Under the pieces are notes generated by a model. The model was given only the letters and a program-made list of their open reading frames with translations, was not told where the DNA came from and did no database searches. From positions 1-25,836 of IMG/VR virus record IMGVR_UViG_3300010318_000040: a stretch of 25,836 bases of DNA; one strand, 5' to 3'. The position numbers and the translations under genes are program-made. The DNA is from a virus. Of this stretch, positions 9,201 through 18,200 are shown one piece after another. How positions within the stretch are numbered: position 1 is the stretch's first letter; every line of letters starts with the position of its first letter.

Positions 9201-10615
9201 TATAGATCCCACTGCGTAGATGCACCAGTATAAGGAGCATCGGAAACTCCATACCAGTATATTCTTGCCTCACCAATCTTCAGACCAGTTCCAGCATCAA
9301 TTGTAGAAGTATTTCTTCTTCTATTATAAAGTGAGATTGTGTTATCTCCACTTCCAGTTGGAGAACCAATATTTAAGTATGGTACGCCATATACATTATT
9401 GACCTTGAGTAAACTTCCCATTGAAAATGGGACTACTGCAGTATTAACTTTCTTGGTTGTTCTTGGTTTTGGAACATCTACAATTGTTGATCCTACCAGA
9501 TCAATATCAAATCCCTTAACGTATGCTGTTCCGGCAGAAACTCTGACACACATTAAATCATCGCTAGGATCGTTTCCTTGCTCAGTTTTTTGACCCTCTC
9601 TGTAAAGACCTCCATTACCAGTTTCGTTGTTTAATGAGTTAACAACATCTACTTTAAATGGATCAATAGCATAGTTTCCAGACTCTTCATAAGTTCTCTT
9701 TGCAAAGTAGTCTTTGATTACACTATACTCAGACTTATTCTGGAGTTTTTTGATTTCTCCCTGATCAACTTTAACAAGTTCTACAAAGTTTGTATCATCG
9801 AAATCTAAAAGATTCTTCTTAGCCAGTTTAACGCTGATTTTAAGTCTATCTGCGCCTGGAGCAGCGTAGTTAGTAAATCCTTTAGCGTTATCGTTAAGTG
9901 ATGGATCAATATCGGAGTTGACTACTTCCTCAACAATATCGAATCCAACTCTATATGATGGTTCGTTATTATATGGATCGAGGACAATTTGTGATGTTGG
10001 GACATCTACAAACACACCTCTAATAAAATATACACCTTCAGAAACACCTACAGCATAACCAGTTGCTGTTGCATCAACAGAGAAAACAGTAAGTACTGTA
10101 TCTCCAGCATTTAAGGTAGTATTGCCGTAAGTTACGTTCTCTTCAAGTATTAATGTTTCTTCGTCTTCAAAGTTTACTGTTTCGCCATTATCTGCACCGT
10201 CACGATACTTGACGAATAAAGTAATCTCTTCTACTCCTTCATCGGGAGGAAGTAAATAACCCTTCAGTGTTCCTACAACACCAGAGTTTTGACCACGTAC
10301 CTTCGCTCCTTTACCGTTGTTTGCAGTAACAACAGCATCAAGGTATACTGTGATATCAATACCTAAATGATCTGGATTTACCTTTACAGTTGTAAATGCA
10401 TTATCGCAAGTAACCCCACCAGGGATTACCATAGATCCTTCTTTAAAAATATGACTTCCAAAAGACTCTAATTGATTTTGTAAAATCGATTGAAGACCTG
10501 TAAGTTCTCTTGCCTGAACTGGGAATCCAGGTTTAAAAAGAACCCTATAAAAGTTATCCTCCTTATCAAAATCATCATAATAAGGATTTACATTGAGATT
10601 CGTCTTTTGTGGCAT
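3245..10615 (-). CDS. giant virion structural protein with N-terminal DUF4815 region, 2456 aa
   Basis: A very large structural protein. The N-terminus (NPYYDDFDKEDNFYRVLFKP, then FPVQARELTGLQSILQNQLE and GSMVIPGG) has the signature I associate with DUF4815 phage proteins. Other features: nine consecutive Thr at 1343-1351; a Pro/Lys/Val-rich linker at ~1555-1632; a conserved block from DPLAQSF (1633) through SPVYLEADTEYAIVI; beta repeats with GSGY at ~1870-1955; a TSRGYALIQNEVVSY module at ~2050-2105; and a C-terminal domain containing ILGRNKTNNPIDDY, a Ca-binding-type loop DTDGDGFGDEVID (from 2382), and the ending LKDFRAIALA. No enzyme motif is seen. It begins 3 nt after gp8 and lies where T4 encodes gp9-gp12, so it may form the outer baseplate and fibre socket. 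That role is inferred from synteny only. The frame is intact throughout. Confidence 0.88.
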   Translation of the reverse strand: MPQKTNLNVNPYYDDFDKEDNFYRVLFKPGFPVQARELTGLQSILQNQLESFGSHIFKEGSMVIPGGVTCDNAFTTVKVNPDHLGIDITVYLDAVVTANNGKGAKVRGQNSGVVGTLKGYLLPPDEGVEEITLFVKYRDGADNGETVNFEDEETLILEENVTYGNTTLNAGDTVLTVFSVDATATGYAVGVSEGVYFIRGVFVDVPTSQIVLDPYNNEPSYRVGFDIVEEVVNSDIDPSLNDNAKGFTNYAAPGADRLKISVKLAKKNLLDFDDTNFVELVKVDQGEIKKLQNKSEYSVIKDYFAKRTYEESGNYAIDPFKVDVVNSLNNETGNGGLYREGQKTEQGNDPSDDLMCVRVSAGTAYVKGFDIDLVGSTIVDVPKPRTTKKVNTAVVPFSMGSLLKVNNVYGVPYLNIGSPTGSGDNTISLYNRRRNTSTIDAGTGLKIGEARIYWYGVSDAPYTGASTQWDLYLYDIQTYTTLYLGKEYSTSEVPLTSFVRGLSSGATGYLAAKPNGAAFSLSQTSGTFLVGEQVIINENEEYKVGIKHVNAHSVEDIKSVWQDSNTLNTDLQRDFIADAVLYPGLPPKFSITDKLTVSGGNTGAVPGRYFSGVTGIKTEAIVAYQTAGQNDLNFNRIDSIAANGTSIGLAALDSSVVGVARANVDNGDSTFRIMAPRIKGIEASGLYSELPRVNISSVDLAQSELTITRQITGQTTNVSGELTITTADVLDSSAGISSVFFESFDAERYSIHYADGTTENLTGDQFTLGANGGSVTFTNLVASQTNNVTAIVTLKKANVTNKSKDFVRSKQVSVTRTSGASTAAGLTTSLYYGLRIEDEEISLNIPDVVNIRAIYESTNTSAPVLDKLTFATGLALDQNAIIGEKLVGQDSRAVAQVVNRTSTSVDFVYLNENTFEVGESVKFKDSSIEAIIQEITKGSYLDKTKNYILDKGHKNQYCDYSRIRRKQGSAVPSKQLLIILDHYKVSAGNSGDIFTVNSYTSDRYTSDIPAVPNGTSMSDVLDFRPRVTEFDPSTTNASPFAFSSRSYESTYRYIISPDETSTLGYGYYQPRIDLLTLNRLGEVEVVQGEPNDTPQAPVLADDAMEIAQISLPAYLYNPAKDPRILLRDNRRFTMRDIAKLEERIENLEEVTSLTMLELNAKSLEVTDANGLNRFKSGFIVSDFRDKSLADPRYTTIDVSKNGATAIAPVDFWSMQAELALDPGIDKTKADLSQNLKLLDPNIQKTGDLLTLAYEEVDWINQPHATNVENVNPFNVIVFVGGIALDPQSDNWVRTIYIDDHRVESTGADWVQEAKVNVDVDNQTEYVTYKKGGGRGEKKTKAFTTTTTTTTTSYKPKLQGPAREFNYVEDVKVSGNADPFMRSRNVYFNANGLRPFTKHYHYLDSQQVDLVPKLCEINMVSGTFQVFEDADIYHGGRKIGFIRVQRPNHKFGDTSRPDIGAGLGSPAVLVEEYSVDPYDRTRPAPGTIYSPTSKLINFGVRALATEEKYYGYVTTGAKVVGRTSGAIATITRAELVSDNWGDIVSNFFFRDPNSSPPPPVKVKSGTKTVKVTAVPPGVTPLPGSTVFASEALGTYSGSGTILKQETSRVSVRNPPKPAAKPTEVNVKVKAPHRDPLAQSFTVDGRGAFLTSFDLYFATKDPGAKIYVELRTVELGTPTSFLVQDFTQVALNPENININEANPFEPVPTRVRFPSPVYLEADTEYAIVILSPASDGYEMWTATMGKKTVRTQNLPDVQNVVVTKQYIGGSLFKSQNGTIWTPSQYQDLTFKLYKAKFVPSGTLTFYNSDITPGGDNTSTLQENPIEGLPRKLKLPVSGVTATEIANIVPGVKIGEGSSPSITGIVENLGGPIPTGTGNINIITAGDQYPNGTHTAVPLFSLTGKGSGAQATVTVSGNIVTTINVTTSGSGYVNGETLGITTSNIGGGSGARVSVKEHGTFDTIYLTSVQGENFTNSETIVYYTDQNNEATRTSTSASVNGSSTLIDDRFSGNVFRVKQYNHAHHGGNNKIEINDISPDRERVALTGAFGLNDTTVSVANTSVFATFEGITTSRGYALIQNEVVSYSNISAGSGGAGTLTIDGRNLNGTVKIDHSTDDFIQPYEVNGVSLMRINTSHDIPATYYKNESSDLDNYYLEFNRSTPTNRSSGRSMLNFQAQKGFGGKTVGISQNHQFSTIEPVFNLITPGKGTSANSRIRTISGTSAGGNEVSFIDQGFEPVPLNRVLHFNTPRMVASRVNEVTRLTNLPSNKSLTMSVDFRTENENLSPVMDIQNSTFILGRNKTNNPIDDYVEDPRSNEVNSDPHGAVFVTKMTGLQQPATSLKIFIGANRQENADFRVFYKLFKADSSEITQKFVPFPGYDNMKDTDGDGFGDEVIDPNKNSGRADAFVAPNNTESFSEYQFTADNLEQFDAFVIKVVLSSTNESTPVKLKDFRAIALA
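3433..3474 (-). other. Asp-rich calcium-binding-type loop in the 2456-aa protein
   Basis: Residues from 2382 read DTDGDGFGDEVIDP, matching the DxDxDGxGD...D pattern of EF-hand-like and thrombospondin-type calcium loops. It lies in the conserved C-terminal domain. Metal binding is inferred from the motif alone. Confidence 0.55.
4300..5010 (-). repeat. shared beta modules in the C-terminal third of the 2456-aa protein
   Basis: Two module types found in the gp7-like giant recur here. One is the GSGY/GGxIT repeat (ITAGDQYPNG, later NVTTSGSGYVNGETLGI, residues ~1870-1955). The other is the GYALIQNEVVSYSN module (~2050-2105) similar to 'LLKIGDEIITYT' in the giant. Boundaries are approximate and judged by eye. 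Confidence 0.55.
5713..5953 (-). other. Pro/Lys/Val-rich linker in the 2456-aa protein
   Basis: Residues ~1555-1632 begin with PPPP and contain VKVKSGTKTVKVTAVPPG and, near the end, NPPKPAAKPTEVNVKVKAP, with almost no aromatic residues. The composition suggests an extended or flexible linker separating the N-terminal DUF4815-containing part from the DPLAQSF block. Confidence 0.55.
6563..6589 (-). repeat. nine-codon poly-threonine tract
   Basis: Nine consecutive Thr codons (a mixture of ACC, ACA and ACT) encode T1343-T1351 of the 2456-aa protein, preceded by the basic segment KKGGGRGEKKTKAF. The mixed codons argue against recent slippage of a single triplet and for selection on the protein tract, probably as a linker. 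Confidence 0.85.
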
Positions 10616-10618
10616 TTT

Positions 10619-12178
10619 TTAAAATTCCAGTATAACTTTAATGTCTTCTTTTTGGCGGAGGTTCCTAGCAATGCTAGGTCTGTTATCAAGATAGATTAAG
10701 TCTCCTGATCCTTTATTTATTTCAGGAGATGCCAACCCATTTGTAAAGTTAACACCAAGATTGATTAACTTGGTTCCAGTTGGATTTGTGGTAATACCAG
10801 CAAATCCAGTATCAATGGAAGCAGTAAATCCAGATGACTGACCTCTAATCAGGTTTGAAGATGATTCAAAGGTGTATGCTCTACCATTAGTAGAGATTCC
10901 AACATAATCTTGCTGATCAAATGTTGTTTGGTTGTAGTAGAGAGAACGATCTCTAAAATACTTCAAAACACTTGTTTCACTGTCCCAAGAAGCGACATAA
11001 CCATATGCCTTTCCTGTTCCATTAACAACTAACTGCTCAATCTTTTCACCCACAGAAGGTGTTCCAGTGATGGATGTAAACTTAACTGAGAACAATCCAG
11101 TAAAAGTATTTTCTGTGTAGATTTGATCAGATCCAATAGAAGTCGGATTCTTTACAATACCAACTTGAGCAAAACTAGTATCAACTGGGAAATCCTTTGT
11201 TGAATCATCAAATCTTGCATATACTAAAACTTTGTCAGTTCCAAGTTCGGTATATACATCATATCCGTGCCCTTTTGATGGTGGTATTACTGGAATAAGT
11301 TTTGCACTAGTTCCTGTTGTATTTGAGTTGATAGAACCCAAATCAACAAGAGCATAACTATAATCTTTGCCACCAGATGTAACTACTGTATTGGTGATTT
11401 TTCCACCTTCTACATCAACTCTAACTCTTCCTCCAGTTCCGTCACCAATAATGTTTAATTCTTGACCCAAACCATTAGAATAGTTTGCGCCAGAGTTTTC
11501 AATATAAACGGTTTTGATTTGATTTTCGTTTTGTGACGAATCTGCTGCTTCTCTTATTGCTCTGATCTGAGAATCAGTCGATGTTTGCCATGCATTTGGA
11601 ACCGTAATATATTCGGTAGAATCAAACTTAATAATATCACTTGGTGATATAGTGAACAAATACTTCCAGATATATCCGTCTCCACTATCACCCGCTCTAG
11701 ATGGTTCCAGATCAGTAAAGGTTGGTTCATCTTGAGAAACATTTCCTTTTGGATTGCTTCCGCTTGAACCATTTTCTATGCAAATGTAAACTCTATAATC
11801 AGAGTTCATTACATAATAGTTTGCATCATACAATCTTGATGCATTTGTCAGAGGTGATGGATTGAGAATGCTGTAATCATTTCGATACATTTCGTATCTA
11901 CTTCCAGATGCCCAATCTATTCTTCTGACAAGTCTTCTAATATTTGCCGAGGTTATCCTTTTTCCATACAAAGAAACATCTCCAGCGTGACTGTTGTAAG
12001 CAAAGTTATCAACAGGTGCTGGAGGATTTAAGTTCCATGAAGTAGATCTTCCAAAACCAACTGTGGTTGGATTGGCAAGATTTACCGTAATGTAATAAGA
12101 GTTGGAAGAAGATTCAACTGACTCTACAAAATTACTGGCATTCAGAATTCTAAACTGATCAGTAACTATCGCTGACAT
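10619..12178 (-). CDS. gp8: gp8 baseplate wedge subunit, 519 aa
   Basis: The baseplate wedge subunit that in T4 dimerises and binds the gp10-gp7-gp6 assembly. The N-terminal part (AIVTDQFRILNASNFVES, then VGFGRSTSWN) matches the T4 gp8 start by eye (AIVTSKFR...FGRSEPW). The strong family motif GDGYIWKYLF begins at residue 166, followed by EYITVP (T4: GDGYVWEYLF...EYIVVP). The C-terminus DLIYLDNRPSIARNLRQKED matches T4 MIYMENRPPI...TEEINILFTF. T4 gp8 is about 334 aa; the extra ~185 residues include two copies of the NSGxxY/SGGxxY beta repeat near residues 223 and 262 that also occurs in the preceding giant protein. The gene is the first after a TATAAATA late promoter; no strong Shine-Dalgarno is seen (AAAAAAGATAAAAAATG). 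Confidence is high from three separated motifs plus synteny. Confidence 0.95.
   Translation of the reverse strand: MSAIVTDQFRILNASNFVESVESSSNSYYITVNLANPTTVGFGRSTSWNLNPPAPVDNFAYNSHAGDVSLYGKRITSANIRRLVRRIDWASGSRYEMYRNDYSILNPSPLTNASRLYDANYYVMNSDYRVYICIENGSSGSNPKGNVSQDEPTFTDLEPSRAGDSGDGYIWKYLFTISPSDIIKFDSTEYITVPNAWQTSTDSQIRAIREAADSSQNENQIKTVYIENSGANYSNGLGQELNIIGDGTGGRVRVDVEGGKITNTVVTSGGKDYSYALVDLGSINSNTTGTSAKLIPVIPPSKGHGYDVYTELGTDKVLVYARFDDSTKDFPVDTSFAQVGIVKNPTSIGSDQIYTENTFTGLFSVKFTSITGTPSVGEKIEQLVVNGTGKAYGYVASWDSETSVLKYFRDRSLYYNQTTFDQQDYVGISTNGRAYTFESSSNLIRGQSSGFTASIDTGFAGITTNPTGTKLINLGVNFTNGLASPEINKGSGDLIYLDNRPSIARNLRQKEDIKVILEF
10701..10729 (-). other. 8-bp perfect inverted repeat (possible mRNA stem-loop) near the gp8 3' end
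   Basis: The arms tctcctga (10701-10708) and tcaggaga (10722-10729) are perfect reverse complements around a 13-nt AT-rich spacer. In the transcript the loop reads AAUAAAUAAAGGA. It lies inside the gp8 coding region, about 86-114 nt upstream of the next gene's start. There is no U-tract, so it is not a typical intrinsic terminator. Confidence 0.6.
11340..11515 (-). repeat. two tandem GxxY beta repeats inside gp8
   Basis: Residues ~223-275 of gp8 read VYIENSGANYSNG, then GGKITNTVVTSGGKDYSYA. This is the same pattern as VTVTNAGLGYS followed by GGSITSVTITNPGLGYTS in the C-terminal part of the 4115-aa protein. T4 gp8 lacks this segment as far as I recall. Confidence 0.65.
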
Positions 12179-12195
12179 TTTTTATCTTTTTTATG

Positions 12196-12203
12196 TATTT
12201 ATA
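12196..12203 (-). promoter_or_regulatory. T4-type late promoter box TATAAATA
   Basis: On the minus strand the sequence is CTATAAATAC, an exact late-promoter core. It lies in the 30-nt gap between the stop of the 4115-aa gene and the gp8 start, 17 nt upstream of the gp8 ATG. That would leave a very short leader. It would allow gp8 and the downstream genes to be transcribed independently of the 12.3-kb gene before them. Confidence 0.8.
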
Positions 12204-12208
12204 GCTTG

Positions 12209-15200
12209 TTATAGCAAGTTAGAACGTTTTCTAATAGCACCACTGTTCCTTAGTCCAAAGGTTCTTCTCTGGATTGTTGGGAAGGTTGATAAACCAGAAT
12301 CAACGGTCAACCCAGTAACTCCAATAGAAACTGGATTAGTTCTCAAATCGTAATTATATATTCTACCCCAAGAAATATTTCCTAGTGGCATTGTAGTTGA
12401 TCCTTCAGTGTTAAGACCAATGATAGAACTATTAGTGTGAACATTGCAGATTATCTCTGCATCAGGTCCAAAACTTACCTTAGAGTTAACGATATAAACA
12501 TTGTCTAAGAACAATGTTCCGATTCCAACAATGGAAGAATCTTCACTGTTAACGGAAGTAACACCAGTTCCAACAGTTGTGTTGTAAACAAGCAGTGGAT
12601 AACCTGCTTGAAGATCATTGGCATCTGATGCATTTGCGCGGAAGTTTATCTTCAGTGCAAGTGGATGTCCATTTGTTCCTGTTGTTGTGCTGATTCCGGT
12701 TATGATTCCAGAGAATCCTTGAATATTCTGAATATTGGTGATAGTTTCTTTGGTAAATCCTGGAACTTCAACAATAACTTGTGGTGGATTAGTGCTTGTA
12801 TAACCCAAACCAGGATTTGTAATCGTAACCGAAGTTATAGATCCTCCAGAAACTGTTGCTGTTCCAGTTGCAGTTGATCCAATACCAACACCGATGATAG
12901 ATGGTGCTGAGAATTTAACAGGTACAGATGTTGAGTATCCGAGACCTGCATTTGTAACTGTAACCGCACTTACTGTACCTGCCGCAGAAACTGTTGCAGT
13001 AAATGCAGCAGAAACTGGATCACTTCCACCAATAATCATAGAATCGAAAGTATTGATGTTGATTCCATAATTATCTTCTTCATAGTTGAAGAACTGTGCA
13101 TTATCCACAAATATTTCAGTTGTTCCGGAATCAATATCACCAATAATCTTTGCAGTTGGGTAGATGAATGGTTCGAGAGAATCTCTTACCTTATAAACAA
13201 CCTGACCCTTGATGTACTTATCATTCTTTTGCTTAATCCAATCAAATGGTCTGAATGTTGTTTCATCTATTCCATTACCAACGTAGATATCGGTTTCGAT
13301 TGTATCAGATCCCAACAGATCTGCAATCGTTCTATCACGAGATTGATCTTCTGTTGTTGTATAAAGTGGGTGCTTTCTAACAAAAACTTCATCACCAATC
13401 TTGATTGATTCATTAACATCAATAACAGTAACATCTACACCATCTTGTCCAAGATAGAAGAAGATATCAACCTTATCCGATTCTTTTGGTGGTTCTGTGA
13501 AGATAAACGATGTTCCACCAGAGAACTGGTAAGCATATTTTGGTTGCTGAAGAACACCATTAACAAAAACAACAAGAACTGCATCAAGATCAATCGCACT
13601 TGAGAGAGGATTATTAGGATCAACCTCAAAACTCAATAACTGTCCATTGTAGAATAATGGGAACCTTGTTCTAGTTCCGTTTTGGAGGAATCTTGTGCTA
13701 TCGATGTAGTCCATTTCTCCAAATGACCAAGAGGAGAACAAGTCATTAAATGTTTCAACAACTTCCAGTTGGAACTCAGATACTGGTTCGGAGAAATCTT
13801 TTGCTGTAACAAGTCCAACAACTTTAAGAACATCACCAACCTGGAAAGAATATCCAGGTCTTGCAACTTCAAAAGATTCAACCAAGAACAATGTAGAACC
13901 AATACCAACTGTGGTGCTTGCGGCACCAATCTTAAGATTCAGAAGAAGATTGCTTCCAGTGTCTGTGGTTGTTCCGATTCCAAGTCTTGATACGCCAGTA
14001 ACTGACATATTTTCATAGACTGGTTGTGGAATCTCAATGTATGGTTCTGAATATCCAGATCCACCATCATTGATCACAAATCCAAGAGTTCCGCCAGCAC
14101 CAACAACTGCAGAAATACTTGCTTCAGATCCATTGTGATTTGGATCAGTTACGCCAATGGAAACAGGATCTCTATATCCAGACCCACTATTCAGAGTAAA
14201 GTATTCATATACAGTACCAAATCCAATGTAATTGTGTTGGATTGTACTTGGACCAACATTAACTGCTATTGATGTATCTGAAAGAATATTAACAATGTCG
14301 TAAGAACGATCAACATAGTTTGGTTGATCCTCTGGGAAGTATGAGGTAATACCTGGGTTGGTTGGGCAAGTAAATGCAAGTCCAACAAGTTTTACTCTAT
14401 CTCCACCACCAAATCCGTGAGGGGAATCTGTTTCAATTTGAATGATGCCAGATTCGTTATTATAAGATGCTGTAGAAACGCCCAAACTTGCACCAGTAAT
14501 AGTAGTTCCGATGCTAATAATATCTGTTATAGTTCCAGATCCATCAAGAACTGCTCTAACCTTTGCACCGACAAGAGGTGCATATCCAAGACCAGGAGTA
14601 GATCCAAGAGAAACAATCAAACCCCCTCTTGGAAGTTGGTTTTGGTTAATATCAAACTCAGATTTGATAAAGGATCCATCTGTTGATGTGATACCAGTAA
14701 ATACAACGCTAGAGATTCCAGCAACTGGATCATTTTCAAACTCATAGTTGTTGCCAGAGTTGTTAATAGTTGTTGGGGTTTGAAAAACGCCATTAATAAA
14801 CAGAATTCCATTTCCAATATCAACACCAGTTGTATTGATTCCCTGAACAGTCATGGTATATGTTTTGCCAATACCAGTAAACTGATCGGAAATATCATCA
14901 AAGATCATATTTGTATCATAATCTGATCTCAGGAAAGTTCTGCCAGAATACTGTGCTTTAGCATATGGAAGATTACTTTCATTTCTTCTAGATCTGGTAT
15001 TTCCTTTTGGTGGATCCGTGAACCATACCTCATTTCCTACAATGTTAATAGAACCTCTGTAGATCTGAACATTTGCTCCATCGTTATGGGAAACAGCAGT
15101 TGTTCCAACAGATGCTCTAACAACAGAAACCGTTGGGAATGTGGCAGCAGTACCAGCGGCAATGATACCATTGATTGGTCCAAGAATAGCACCACCAACA

Positions 15201-18200
15201 TTGGTGCTAACTCCAACCTCAACAACCTTCATATACTCATCATCAATCTTAAGAATATCTCTTGGTTGGATAGAAGAGATTCCACTCAAGTTAAATGTTG
15301 CAATACCAGCAGAGATAGATCCACTATTGTATTGTAATGTATGTGCTAATGGAGTATATGTGATTGGTTGCTGAACAATACCATCGAGAGCGATAACTGT
15401 CTTAGACAGTTTCTTAGTCATCTCAAGTTCGTGTGCATTTCCAATGCCAACATCAGTAAATGTTACTGCAATACCTGCTTGAGCATAATCTTTACGTGTT
15501 GCTAACTTAAATGTATCTGGAGTAAGAGCAATTGGATATACTTTTTCTGGCAATCTATCGGTAACAACCCCAAGATAGTTTGCGGTTGCACCAATTCCCA
15601 TTGCACTTTCTCCAATACCAATAAATGTTGATTTTGGAGTGTAAGTCAGTTCTTCTCCAGTATTGAAGAAGTGGTCGGTGATTGTGAATACTCCAGTTGC
15701 GGGATCGAGTTTAGTAGTGTCTGAAGGAGAGAATCTCTTTACATAGATTGGAGTATCCTCATGGAATAGCGTAAAGTTAACCTTATTTGCCCTTGGACCA
15801 TTGATACCATCATATGCTGACAAGAACAATCTTTGGTTGGATGGTCCATATGAAAGTTGTCTTGGTTCATTGTCAAAGTCACTTAATGTGTAGAATACTT
15901 CATTGAATCCTTGAACTTCAACGTTATATCCAGAATCTGGGTAGAAGTTGAGGTAGAACTCACTACCAGAAAGATCGCCACCGAAAGTACCAAGACCAGA
16001 AGTATTGTTTACTGGTGCAAAAGGACCAGGAGAAACTATAACATCTTCACGGTCAAATACTATCGAAACTTGGTGGATTGCAGAACTACTTCCAGAAGAA
16101 ACTCTTACAAGAGAAGATGCTGAGGTGATACTATTAATATCGAAAGTTCCTACTCTGATTGCCTCAGTTCCAAATCCTACTGTAGATTCGAATCTAGCAC
16201 TTCTTTCGGATCCAGGTGGTTGATCACCAACTAAGAATCTATATGTTCCAATACCAGAAGTTGTATTTGCAAATCCAACAATATTTGCGCGAACATCCAG
16301 AGTATTAATAGTATCATTTTCTAATCTAAATGATACAATACCTGATGTTGAGTCGTATATTGAAGTTAAGATGCCAAGAGATGAAGAACTATAAGAACGT
16401 GCCTTTGTGTCAAAATAGTATTCACTCAGATAAGTGCTGTTCCCATCAAAATCAAGAACTGCTTCAACATAGTTTACATCTTTAGTAAATGTATTGGTGA
16501 TTTCAATATTTGCAAACAAACCATTGAAGTTGCTATCAGAAACTTCAGCAATGGTTCCGATATTTGATGCAGAACCTATGCTAGTGATGCCAATAGCATT
16601 GGAACCAGTTAAGTTAACGGAACCAATAGTTTCTGTTCCCAATCCAGAGAAAGCATTAAGGAAAGTTTTCTTCAGAATTTTAATGTCATGGTCCCTATTG
16701 TAAATATCTGTTGGATAGAACAGTAAGGTCTTTCTTCCACTATCATCTACGTTTGCACTGAACTCTCCAAGTTTTTCACCTGTAAATGTTGTTGACTTCT
16801 CAAACACAATAGAGTCGAGAGTAGTTGTTTGAACTACCAACTCCGTTAACTGAGAGTCAAATGTATCTGCGTCAACAACCTGGATCAAATATCTTACATG
16901 AGTATCAGCAATATCAATCTCTTCAATCTCTACAAATGGATCTTCAAATCCTCTACTTGAGAACTGATTGCTAATATCATCATGAATAAGAACTCTGTTT
17001 GTTCTGCACTGGGTATAATCAGTAAGTTTTCTATTTTGAATCTTTAAGAACTTGGATTGATCTGGATTTGTTCTTGTGTCATAGTCTACAGTATTATCAA
17101 AGTTGTTAATAATATCAACTCTTCTTTCTCCAACAACATCCAAGATAACAACACTTTTTGTTGTTCCTGCAAGACCAACGCCACTGTTAGCAACAGATGT
17201 GATTCCAACATCAGCAAAGTTTTTCAAACCAGCTGGATGGAGAATGCTATTAACTGGACTCGAAGACTCTCTCCAAGTGATTGGACTCTTGATTGAATAT
17301 GAGAGGTTCTGGTAGTAATCATTATTTGGAGTTACTTGATAATCTTCACTGATCTTACCAATATCATTTCTCCAACCAATATCCTTTTTGGATGAATAGT
17401 CGATAGTAAATTTCGCTCTATTACCATCTACACTGGTAACTTCTGCGATAACACCACTGACTCTTCCCTTAATCTTATCTCCCTTCTGTAGAGGATATCT
17501 GCCACCAATCTTAATATAATCATCTCTTACTGAAGAAACAAAAAGATCTCTTTCAAAATATCCAGTTCCAATATCAACAAACAACTGCTCCTCAATCTCA
17601 AATACTCCCCTCTTCTTAATAACATTGATTCTTGGGTAGTTGCTTTCATTAACAATAGTTGCATATCCAGATTGATAAGTTTTTGCAATACCTGGATTAG
17701 TTGTTAATCCAACACCATCACCGTCAACAAGAGCAAACTCAACTTTCGCTGGATTTGTGTTCAAGTACGATTGAACTGTAAAGAGTTGATACTTGTAGTT
17801 TTCGGAGTTATATCCTGTTCCGTTTGAATTTGGATCAAGTTCAATCCCTTCAACGAAAACTTTCTCTCCAATTCTAAACTGTGGAGATGAGAATCCTAAT
17901 ATAGGTGTCTTCAGAACACAAGTTGCAACTCCAGAATTGCTGGTTACCATAGAACTGATACCAACACCATTGGAGTTATTGATTGCAATGATGCTATGTG
18001 GTTCTGATTGCAATCCGTAGATTGGTGCAAGTTGAACTACATTTGATATTGATCCATTTGGAGCAGCTGCAAGTAAAGTAGTGCTATCAACAACTTCCTT
18101 TGTTGTGTTATTGATTAAAAGAAGATCTGGTGGATTCAGGTATTTTGCTCCACCAAATTCAATATCAATCTCATCAATAGTATCTAAGTTATCAACGTTT

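Noticed and set aside
11554-11772. Minus-strand frame of 72 codons overlapping gp8
   Set aside because: It is a shifted-frame shadow within the GDGYIWKYLF region of gp8, with no independent features. The same applies to other short minus-strand frames inside the two giants.
12204-12225. Possible terminator hairpin at the end of the 4115-aa gene (CTTG...CAAG)
   Set aside because: The stem is only 4 bp with no U-tract on the transcript; not convincing as a terminator.
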